Origin: Megaustenia siamemsis
Taxonomy: Eukaryota; Mollusca; Gastropoda; Stylommatophora; Ariophantidae
Length of the DNA stretch: 64,000 nucleotides
Assembly: GCA_032433765.1 (NCBI GenBank)
Contig: JAVIAB010000124.1
Coordinates: forward strand, 96,991,202 to 97,055,201
Direction: 5' to 3'
Shown here: one piece after another, positions 33,695 to 45,000 of the stretch
Numbering within the stretch: the stretch's first letter is position 1
How the letters are laid out: each line of letters starts with the position of its first letter
Program-made: the position numbers and the translations under genes
Notes under the pieces: model-generated
The model's input: only the letters and a program-made list of their open reading frames with translations
The model's database searches: none
Told to the model about the DNA's origin: nothing

Positions 33695-33850
33695 GCTTAC
33701 TTTCTTCCAGAACCCCTTTTACTATATCCTTGATAATCTAATTATCTGTTTACTTTCTTCCAGAACCCATTTTACTTATCCTCGATAATCAAATTATCTA
33801 TTTACTTTCTTCCAGAACCCCTTTTACTATATCCTTGATAATCTAATTAA
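33695..33850 (+). repeat. Three-copy tandem repeat, about 54-bp unit
   Basis: Units begin TTACTTTCTTCCAGAACCC and end GATAATCTAATTAT. The second copy carries small substitutions and a deletion. Confidence 0.9.
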
Positions 33851-35055
33851 CAAGTTATGGTTTTCTGTATTTTTTTTCTGTAAAATTAAATTTTCTGTTG
33901 GTCAGGAATATTTTCTTGTCTGTTTTCTGATTGTCCAGGATTCACTGTCATATGTAAAGAATAGTTTTACATATTAGTTGAGATCTTATTTTCTTCCCAT
34001 AAAATCTAATGTGCAATTTTTTTTCCTGTGCTGTTCTGCAAATCAGAACACACCTCTGCTTATATCAGCCAAGTGATGATTTAATTGTTGCCAGGTATTT
34101 GAATCCATTAATATATTTCAACACGTTCATATTTACCTTAAGAAGTGTTTTGGAAAGAATATATTTGCTTTGTTGCTACCATGGTTTCTGTCTCTTGCTT
34201 TTGAGATTAAAGTCTTGTACATCCATCACACAAATATTAATCTTGTTCGAAAAATCGCATGGTCAGTCTTAGAAATGTAGATTCTACCAGCAGTAAACTA
34301 TAGTTTATTTATATTATGAAGATTGCCTTTTATTTCTCGTATGTTCTTTCCTACTGTCACTTGTCATTGGCAGAATGTTGCGCTCATCACAATCCGTCTG
34401 AAGGAAGAAAGGAAGAATCTGATCTGAATATCGTAAACCTCACCAAGAACCTTGTGTGCTGGAGCAGGTGATCATGTTTTTCTAGATCTATGAACCTCTA
34501 CAATACTTCATAGTTATATATATATATAGATATTTTTTTTCAAGAGAGAGAGAGAGAGAGCAGAGATGACAATAAGCAGTATTGCCAATTTCCTGATTTT
34601 AATTTTATGAGATATCAAGAACTAATATTTTTTTAATTGACATATTTTTAAAAAGCTAATTTATTTAAATCAATCCTCATACATTTTAATATATACATTT
34701 CTGTGAAAAGAAACGAATGTTGTTTACATGTTTATCGCTAAAAGTAAATACAACGTGTGTTCTAGTAATGATACCAAACTGTAATGAACCTCGCTCTTGT
34801 GTTAAAACTGAATGATTTTATTCATTTCTTTTATGATATAAGGCATGGGTCTTAACAAAGAACTATTTCATTACATTAATTATCTAAATTAAAATAGAAC
34901 GTGTTATTGTAATATACTGTCATTATTCAGTGTTTTATAAATATACATCGTTTAGTGTTATAGCGGTGAGTAATGTTGTAATGTTATTGAATTGTGTAAT
35001 GTTGTATAGCGGCTGCAATGGGTGAAATGAAGAATATAAGACTTGAAATTGATAC
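33851..35055. other. Intergenic, simple repeats only
   Basis: It contains a (TA)n run near 34516-34529 and an (AG)n run at about 34543-34560. No exon recognised. Confidence 0.45.
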
Positions 35056-35056
35056 T

Positions 35057-35310
35057 TTAAAAAAAAAAAGTAAGGTACCTCTGTCACGCCAAGTGGCGTA
35101 TAGGGAATATGGTGTTAGTGACCATAAATGTTACTGACCTTCGGCACATGATTTTTGGGGTAATGTGGTCGGTATTACGCCCGTGCTGCTTTACTTTCCC
35201 ATAAAAAAATCCAATACAATTGGGTGAACCGGAACCCGTCGGTTGGGATCGAACCCTACCTCTCGTCCTTTGTAGTCCAGTTTACTAACCACTGAGCTTT
35301 CGCGGCTTCC
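35057..35310 (-). mobile_element. tRNA-derived SINE, family 1, copy 2
   Basis: A minus-strand element with its head at 35310 (GCCGCGAAAGCTCAGTGG) and B box GGTTCGATCCC at about 35245-35256. The body contains ACCCCAAAAATCATG and TACGCCACTTGGC, and the 3' end abuts an A run on +. It is collinear with 19605-19862. Confidence 0.85.
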
Positions 35311-35319
35311 AAATTGATA

Positions 35320-35541
35320 CTTAAATAACCTTTTATTACAAATAAATAATAATTCACGTTAATCATAGATCAATACAGCGATGACATTCACCAGTGATAA
35401 AGTGATGTTTAGTTCACAGTTGGAATACTATAAGCTAGAAAATATCACTAATGACAAGAATATAATCGATTTCTCCCACAGTTTTCTCCCATTGACTCTC
35501 AAGCCAACATATTCTTCAATGCAAATGGTCTTCACATTCAC

Positions 35542-35575
<34 letters not shown>

Positions 35576-36080
35576 ACTGTCTGTAAATCTGTCCGCCCGT
35601 CCGCCTGTCCCGGTCTGGTCGTAGTCGCAGCCAAGCCTAATACATTGAAAAAAGATTGTATTAATATACAGTTATAATTTAATACGAAATTTACTTTAAA
35701 ATTAAAAGCAATATTTGCAGCGGCAGTCTCACTTTCATTTGGGCAAGCAGCTTCAAAATGTGTTCCACGATCATTTCTTCTGCTTCTTCCCATATCTAAG
35801 AAGCCGTTGTGGCACTATTGACAGACTTCGTCAATGTCCTCTATTTCTTTTTTAATCCAGTCATCCTTTAGGAAACTGCAAATTCGAAGCCTGTCATTTG
35901 GTGTTATTTTCCCATCTCTTTCTCTGTCTACCACTGCTTCTCGCTTCTTTCACAGTTCCTTGAAAGAATGGTTCTTTGCACATATACACTGCATATAGTA
36001 TCTATCAACCAATTACTATGCCCTTCAACTTTGTTAAAGCTAGAATACATGTTGCATGAAATGTATACATACGCACACTC
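35320..36080. other. Intergenic, downstream of GPCR gene 4
   Basis: It contains a (TA)n microsatellite at about 35547-35573. A short SINE/LINE remnant is possible near 35580-35640. No exon recognised. Confidence 0.45.
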
Positions 36081-36083
36081 AGT

Positions 36084-39018
36084 TTACGAATCTTCATAGC
36101 TTTTACTATCTTCAGTTCCTAAGCAAAACAGTTGCCGAAATATCAGTCTGTACTTGCTACTCATGTGATAATAAATAAAGATATTAACCGACGAATTGAT
36201 CGATTCCAGAACAAAACCAATCCCACCAACTACTATGAGTATATTTTTATATCCACCATCAATTGATAATTGAGGTTCTAATACCATGGCTATGAAAAGA
36301 ATGCAAATGGGAATGAAACAAACAATGAAAAGGGTTGAAATCATAACAACCATTTTGGCCACTTTCTTGTTACGATTAGAAACAATGTCTGCTTGTTCAG
36401 CTACCGTGGACTTCTGCCGCCATATTGTTCGTTTCTGTATTTTTAGAACTAGCGTTACTGTACAAACATTAATAACCAGAAACGCACCGAAGGGGATAAA
36501 CACGTTATTGATTCCGAAATTAATTTGCTCAACGCTTTCCTTTTGTTCAGAGTAAACTAGTCCAATGAGAGTTTTGTTTCTTCTTGGGTAGAATTTGATG
36601 TCCAGCCTGTTGACGACGTATAGAGGTGAAACACTTGTGATGAGAACCACGAAGACACAGACAATAAGGATGAACACTCGTCTGGGCGTGACAATGCTTC
36701 TTACCTAGAGGATAATGAAAGAAACAATTAAATCTAAGATCTTTAATGTTTACATTGAGGATAAACAAAGAGACAATTAAATCTAAGATCTCTAATGCTT
36801 ACATTGAGGATAATCAAAGAGCTAATTAAATATAAGATCGCTAATGTTTACATAGTGGATAATCAAAGAAACAATTAAATCTAAGATACCTAATGCTTAC
36901 ATTGAGGATAATCAAAGAGACAGTTAAATATACAATTTCTAATGCTTACATTGAGGATAATCAAAGAGACAGTTAAATATAAAATTTCTAATGCTTACAT
37001 TGAGGATAATCAAAGAGACAGTTAAATATAAAATTTCTAATGCTTACATTGAGGATAATCAAAGAGACAAATAAATCTAAGATCTCTAATGTTTACATAG
37101 AGGATAATCAAAGAGACAAATAAATCTAAGATCTATAATGTTTACATAGAGGATAATCAAAGAGACAAATAAATCTAAGATCTCTAATGTTTACATTGAG
37201 GATAATCAAAGAGACAAATAAATCTATGATCTCTAATGTTTACATAGAGGATAATGAAAGAGACAAATAAATCTAAGATCTCTAATGCTTACATTGAGGA
37301 TAATCAAAGAGACCATTATTTATTTTTTCTAAATATGACACATTTCAAGCACATTATCATCATCATCATCAAGTACAGGTCTAGTGGCGTAGGTGATCAT
37401 GTCTCTCCACAACTTTCAATCTCGGCAGCTTATTTATAATTTCTGTTGTTGACCTTCTGCCAAGCCATTCTCTTAAGCTGTCTGTTATTTTTTTCTCTTT
37501 GCTTCCCTCTATCTCTTCGTCCCTCAATTTTTCCAGTTGTTACAATATATTCAAATTGTTCTCTTCTCATTACATGGCCAAAAAATTATGATTGTCTCAT
37601 CCTAACATTGGAAATTAGCTCTCTTTTTGCTTTGACCTCATTATAAGATCAGCATTATAAGCACATTGTAAGAGAAGCATACTACAATATCACTTTTGTT
37701 CGAGTGAAGAGAAACACGTTTAACAATAACAAAATGGAACACAGAAAAGAGGTAGTGATTTAGAAAATAGTGTAATGTAACAGCACGGCTTAGAGCGAGT
37801 GGTGAATATGGAGAAACATAATCTTCTACGCACGTAGGCATGGCACCTAATGATAATGTCGATGATTATAATGTTGAAGAAAATCTATGTATTCGAAAAC
37901 AAAATGTTACATTAAAATCCTTAAGATACTTACGATAATGGAAAAAAGAACAATGAAGAGATATTAAACGATTTGATCAGTAAATGAACTGGCATATAAA
38001 CAACATTCTACATGGCAACTTAAAATACCACGGCCGCGTCAAAAGACACGGCGGGCTAGAAAGAACAATAATGAAGTGCATGGTTCCTGGGCTATGCATC
38101 AGGGGCAGACCAAGATGGTGGTACTTTAAAAACATCCAGATAAACTTGAACATAACAACAGAAGTGGGATATCTAGATAGAGAAAAAGATTCTTTCAGAT
38201 GGGCCGTGGTGATTGCAACGTTCTGCAAAGGACTTGAGACCTGATGATAGCGATGATGATGATGACGATAATGTTGATGACAAATCTACCTGTTCAATAT
38301 TAACACAAAGCAAGCTAACCTTCAATGGTATAGTTATACACAGACATCTCTCCAAGGTGATGATGGCAGTGATCCAGCCAGTGACTCGCGTGAACGTTGT
38401 GTGAGGCATGCCACTCGTCAGGTACTGAAACTCAATCGTATCAAAGGGTAGGTCTTTAGCAGCGAAGGCTGGGGTGTAGCAGATATTGGTCCACACAAGA
38501 GTTGTCAGGCATCCAAGGTCAGCAACAGCAAGACCTATACATAAACATATAAAAATTTCATAACTGTTTCTTACACTTTTTAGTTTCTTTGGTCACTAAA
38601 TATGTTTACAATCATCATCATTGAGTGCTGTCTCCGCATCGAAGGTTGGCTACCATGGAGCGCCATTCCGCTCTGTCTCTTGCTTTGATGGTGCAGATTG
38701 CTATAGGCTGACTTGTCCATCTTTTGATGTTACTCGTCCATGTTAGTCTTCGTCTGCCTCTGCCTCTTTTACCTAGTATTTTCCCTTCTAATATTACTTT
38801 TTACTATATTACTAAAACACATATTACTAATGTTTACAATGGAACACCTTATTCAAACTCAATGCCTTCCAAAAGTCTTTTCGAAGTCCGATGTAAACGA
38901 GTACTGAATAATGATCCCCATTCTCCAAAGAAGCAATCTAAATGTTATTAATCCACTTCATGCAACCTATGATTGTTTATTTAAACATTTATAATATTAA
39001 TATTACATGCATATTAGG

Positions 39019-39061
<43 letters not shown>

Positions 39062-42000
39062 GATCAGGACTCAGTCAGAGTAGGATTCCAGACTCCCACA
39101 TGAAGTCAGCTGTCAGGTTAAGTGTGTTGATCGCCCCCACAGACAGAACGTCACATTTAGAGTCCGCCAGATCCACTCTAACTGAACACCCGTTAATACG
39201 TTGCACTGTGTTCTGCGCCAGTGGCCCAGTGCATCCGATTTCAGCCAGCATTTTTTCAGGTTTGCTTTCCCTAGCCTTTGATTGTCCCCAATCTACCTGC
39301 AAGGCAGCAGATTGTCTTTTTTGTAGGGGGATTCTGCCCTTAGATGGTCGGCCCTCCCAGGTTTACGAGCACCATCTGCCCGAGTCACTAGAGGTGACTA
39401 ACACAGACATGCACAGACAAAGATGTGAGACGTGAATAACACAAACATGTACACAGCGATACGAGACATGACTAACACCGACACACATCAAGATATATGA
39501 CACATGACTAACATAGACATGCACATAAAGATATGAGATATGACTGACTTAGACATGCACACACAAAGATATGAAACATACCTAACATAGACATACACAC
39601 AAAGATATAAGATATGACTAACATAGGCATGCACACACAAAGGTATGAGATGTGACTTACATAGCCATGCACACACAAGAATATGAGATGTGACAGACAC
39701 AGACATGTACGCACAAAGATATCTCTCTCTCTCTCTCTGCGTTCAGGACTCAATCAGAGTAAGGATTCCAGACTCTCATATGAAGTCAGCTGTCAGGCTA
39801 AGTGTGTTGATCGCCCCCACAGACAGAACATCACAATTAGAGTCTGTCAGATCCACTCTGACTGAACACCCGTTAATACGTTGCACTGTGTTCTGCGCCA
39901 GTGGCCCAGTGCATCCGATTTCAGCCAGCATTTTATTCGGGTTTGCTTTCCCTAGCCTTTGATTGTCCCCAATCTTCCTGCAAGACAGCAGATGATCTTT
40001 TCTGTAGGGGGATTCTGCCCTTAGATGGTCGGCCCTCCCAGGTTTACGAGCACCATCTGCCCGAGTCACTAGAGGTGACTAACACAGACACGAACACACA
40101 AAGATGTGAGATGTGACTAACACAGACATGCACACACAAAGATATGAGATGTGACTATTGCAGACATGCACACAGCGATACGAGGCATGACTAACACTGA
40201 CACACATCAAGATATATGACACATGACTAACATAAACATGCACATAAAGATATGAGATATAACTGACATTGACATGCACACACAAAGATATGACACATGC
40301 CTAACATAGACATGCACACAAAGATAAGAGATATGACTAACATAGATATGCACACACAAAGATATGAGATGGGACTAACATAGCCATGCACACACAAGGA
40401 TATGAGATGTGACAAACACAGACATGAGCACACAAAGATATGAGATTTGACTAACATAAACATGCACACAAAGATATGAGATATCACTAACCCAGACATG
40501 CACACACAAAGATATGACATATGACTAACACTGGTACAGACTAAGATATGAGATATGACTAAACACAGACACACATAAAGATATGAGACATGATTAACAC
40601 GGACACACCGAGATAGGAGATATGACTAACATGACACACACCAAGATATGAGCCATGGCCAGCACACACAAGCTAAGATATGAGCCATGGCTAGGACAGA
40701 AACACAGCAAGATATGAGCCATGGCTTCACTAAAAAACACCAAAAAATGAACCATGTCTAGCACAGAAACACATTAAAGTGTCCATATGATTGGGCTTGT
40801 TGTAGTCGGCAGACTCTTCTGAACGTGAGAATCACAGGTTTCGTTAAACAGTTGTCCGGAGATTTGAGAGTGCAGTCTGACCTCTTGCATGTACAGATTC
40901 CCGATCGACTGTTGACAGGTGTCGTTGAAACAGTTGTCCGGACATTTGAGAGTACATATGATGTCACAGCCATCAGAACACATCAGTTCGCACTGCAGCC
41001 CAAAATTACCATCTGGACAAGTGTCATTACAGGTATAGCTAAGATCTTTACATTGTAGGCATTTTCCAGATTTTTCCTCAAATAAAGGACAGACACTGAG
41101 ACGAGACCCGGAACAGTCGTGTCCATAGATCCCATGTGAACAGTAGCCGTGACAAGTACCGATGATGACATTGCAGCCTTTACTACACCCACTACACAAT
41201 GCACAAAACGACAAGAATGCTCGTCCAGACAATAGGTGTCTGTAAATGTTTGTACCTCACATACCGTCGGTTTGCGAAATGGTCGGTGAGAACTCAATCT
41301 TAATGTGTGCCATTGACGTTTGTGTTTTGACTACAATAGTGTTCACAGATAAATTAGGGTAGGATATATCATTATACTGGAACACTACTCCGCCACTGTC
41401 AGAGAACGCCTTTAGAGTGGCATTCTTTATCCGAATCATAGTGCTAGGTCGATGATAGATTCGAATGATGTGAGTCTTCTGGGGCGTTGCAAAGTTCAGA
41501 TACCAGTAAACAGAGTTGGTTCCACTTCTCCATTGTGTGTGTGTGCAGTCATTGTCATAGAGATTGGTCTTTGTTTTGCTATTAACTGCGGCCTCTGGTC
41601 CACATCTGTCTCCTGTATAACAAGCATCAAATGTTTTGTGCATTAAATCGGTCTGGTTTGTGTTCTGTTTGAAAGCCAGTTTCCGACCCCCGCCAATGTA
41701 GTTGGAGCAGGTATTTGCAACTATCGCTCTTTCAATCCGTAATTTGTTGATCAGACCAGCCCCAGGGCAGAAGGCATCAATCTCGTGCGGACTAACTGCA
41801 GACCTTGATACATTGTTACATGAGGCAGAACCATTCAGTTTTACCGTGAAACTGTACGGATATTTTAAGTCATTCGCATAAATCCAAAACCAGGAGCACG
41901 GCAAAGATTGATTGAGAATTGCCTCAACTGATGTAGAATCTGTATCCGGATTACATGAGGTGTCGTTGCCATCAAACAGGAAAGTAGGTTCAGATTTTTG

Positions 42001-45000
42001 GGCATATTTGAAAATAAAATCCAAGTACTGACACTGGGGTCCAAAAATTTTGTGCTGACAACTGTCATTGTTTGGGCATGTCCCTGTAGTTTTGTCACAA
42101 ACTAAGCCATTATAGCAGTGACATTGTAACCTACAATTTGTCCCAAACCAACCGGCTGCACAAGTAAGGTCATTAGCTTCCATTGTTGCTAACGAAACCA
42201 GCAAATAAAGACTTGATCTACAGCGATGGTTAACGAACTGTGTACACACATTTATTATCAAACCCGTGTTTACATTTCAAAAAAAAAAAAAAAAAAGATA
42301 TGAGATATGACTAACATAAACATGCAAACAAAGATATGAGATATCCCTAACCCAGACATGCACACACAAAGATATGACACATGACTAACACAGATACACA
42401 CTAAGTTATGATATATTACTAAACTCAGACGCACATAAAGATAAGAGACATGATTAACACGGACACACCAAGATATAAGATATGACTAGCATGACACACA
42501 TCTAGATATGAGCCATGGCTAGCACACACGCACACAACACACACACATAAGCTAAGAATTGAGCCATGGCTAGCACAGAAAAACATTAAGATATGAGTCA
42601 TGTCTTCACGGAAAAACACCAAGAAATGAGCCAAGTCTAGCACATAAACACATTGAGGTATCCATATGCTTGGGTTAGTCTGCAGACTCTTCTTAACGTG
42701 TGAATCATCGACATACGAGACGCAGACTTCGATTAACTGTCCACAGGTTTCGTTCAAACAGTTGTCCGGAGATTTGAGAATGCAGTCTGACACGTAGAAC
42801 TTTCCCTTGCATGCACTATTAGGTATTTAACTTGTTAAAACATATGTAAAAACCGTCTTCAGTTGATAGCCACTTTTGGGAACGCTTCAATGTTCTGGTT
42901 ATTGAGTTATTTTTCAGGTCATCATCATTTCATTGCGAACATGTCCATAGGTGCTCAGATCCCTTCTTCAGCAAGTCCCGCGACTGACGACTCCAGTTAT
43001 GTGTTGGTTGATAAGTCTTCTTATACGGACACTACGTTTCTCATTTCTGGCTGTGCCCATCTTAACTTCCATCTCTTTCATCAGAAGAAGTGACGTGGAT
43101 TTGTCGTTGTCGAGGTCCTGTGCTCTCCCCACATCTCGGAGGGCACTGATGATATCCGCCCGATGCATTGGTTGACTGTCTTCAACGACAGCGCAGCTAT
43201 CCAACCTGTCCGCTCTTTCATTTCCCCGTACTCCCGCATGTGCAGGGACATAGACAACTGTTATTTACGTATTTTTGACTTCTGCAATGACTCTAATGAT
43301 CTCTGCTATTCCGTTTCCGGTTGTTTCCAAAATGGAGGAATTATTTTTCTCCGGCTTGGTATAGAACCGTTGATCAGAGGTTTAACAAGCCGCTATCGTA
43401 AAAACGATGTTGTTAATGAAACGTAGACCTGATACAAAAAGAGGAAGACCCAGGGAGACACTGAGAAGAACATTGATGAGAGAGGCAAGAGCAGCAGGAA
43501 TCGGCTCCCTCAATGAGATAGAACTGCTTGCACAGAACAGAGACAGATGGCGAGATTTGATAAAATATCTTTAAAAGAAAACTGCTAGAACAAAAATTCA
43601 TATAGGAGAAGGTGTATCTTGGTCTACGCCCTATGGGCCGGTTACGGCTCGAAAGGTCAATAGATAGATAGAATGACTCTAACCATCGCATGCGTACAAA
43701 GCCCGCCTCCACTTTTTTTTTATTATGCTCATCGAATCACTCAGTATACAGGCGTGGGTGTAGTCTTGTGACTCCAGTTGAATACCCTGGTCACTGTCAT
43801 CACCTCCATCGTCATGCTACTCGTGGTCATGACGTATGCACCACTGTCTTCTTTAACTATTCTGCCTGCCGAGCGTGCTGTAAATGCCCATGCACTTCTT
43901 TGGTGTTGTATTACAGATCCGTCTGTATAGATGACTGCATCTTTCTCATCGGTGTTATCGCAGATGAGACCCTTTACTTCCGCATTGGCCACGACTGAGT
44001 TATGTTCCCTACTTTTCCTGTCTAGTGTGACTATTACACGAGAATATCCCTTTGAATGACGTAGGCACAGGTATCCACTCCTCGCCAACGTTGATATAGG
44101 TAAGTCCACATATCTGTATGATGACATCTTCTTCTCGGCCCTCCCATGATTTGTCTCTTTTTAGCCTGGCACCTTTCCCTGTGTTGAGCTCGTGGTGCAA
44201 TGGATGCTCTTATCTGCACTAATCTTCAGGTATGCTCGTGCCCTCCTGATCTTGATTCTGTCATCCGTGGTTGGAAAGTCAAGAAGATACATCATTGCTA
44301 CACGGGGAGTGTCCCTCGTACATCCCAAGATAATACGCATGGCTTCATTCTGTATTTTCTCCAGCCTGTCAATTTGAGTCGAACTGACAGTAAGAATTGC
44401 CAGGGAATACTCGATTGGTACGAGGACTAATCCCTAGAACAGAAGAGTAAGTAGCCTCTGCTCGATGTTGGCAGCTGCCATGTCCTTCAAGGTGGCTAAT
44501 CCTTTGCAAGATTTTGTTATTACATCGTCAACGTGTTCCCGAAAACACAGGCTGCGATCAAACTTAACTTCGAGGTATGTCATCAACTTGTCCCTGGTCA
44601 CCTCATCAGCTCCCATTCGTACTACCGGTTTGTCCGTATTAACGATATGATTGTTAAGGGAGAACCATTAAGCTGATGCTTTATCAGGATTAACCAAGGC
44701 ACCTGAAATCCCACACCAGGAAGAAATGCGATCGAGCTCGTCTTGCATTGTGGAGGCGATTTCCCTTCTGTCTCCTCCCTGTTTATATACCAGAATATCA
44801 TCAGCAAATGTCAGAGTTCTTCCCCTCCCATCCAGCTGTTGTTCCGAGATCGTTATTGTGTACATGTTAAATAAAACTGGTGACAATGGTGAGCCTTGCG
44901 GAAGCCCGGGGCAAATGGATGTTGACTCGGAAGACCAACTTCCACATCTGAGTATCACCTTCCTCTGAAACAGTGCAGCAGCTATCCATCTAATGAGGAA

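Larger units (their letters stand above)
39723..42293 (-). mobile_element. Composite VNTR retroposon, inner copy carrying an EGF-like gene segment
   Basis: On the minus strand the order is an A/T run (42279-42293), EGF/galactose-binding-like coding sequence (42261-40774), VNTR (about 40770-40080), unique block (40075-39739) and (AG)n (39738-39723). AAAGATAT flanks it at 39715-39722 and 42294-42301, and removing it restores the VNTR phase of the outer copy. The A run next to the flank on + could instead be a poly(A) tail of a plus-strand transcript; orientation of the inserted RNA is unresolved. The flanking repeat lies in a VNTR, so the target duplication is weaker evidence than at 10663/11561. 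Confidence 0.65.
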
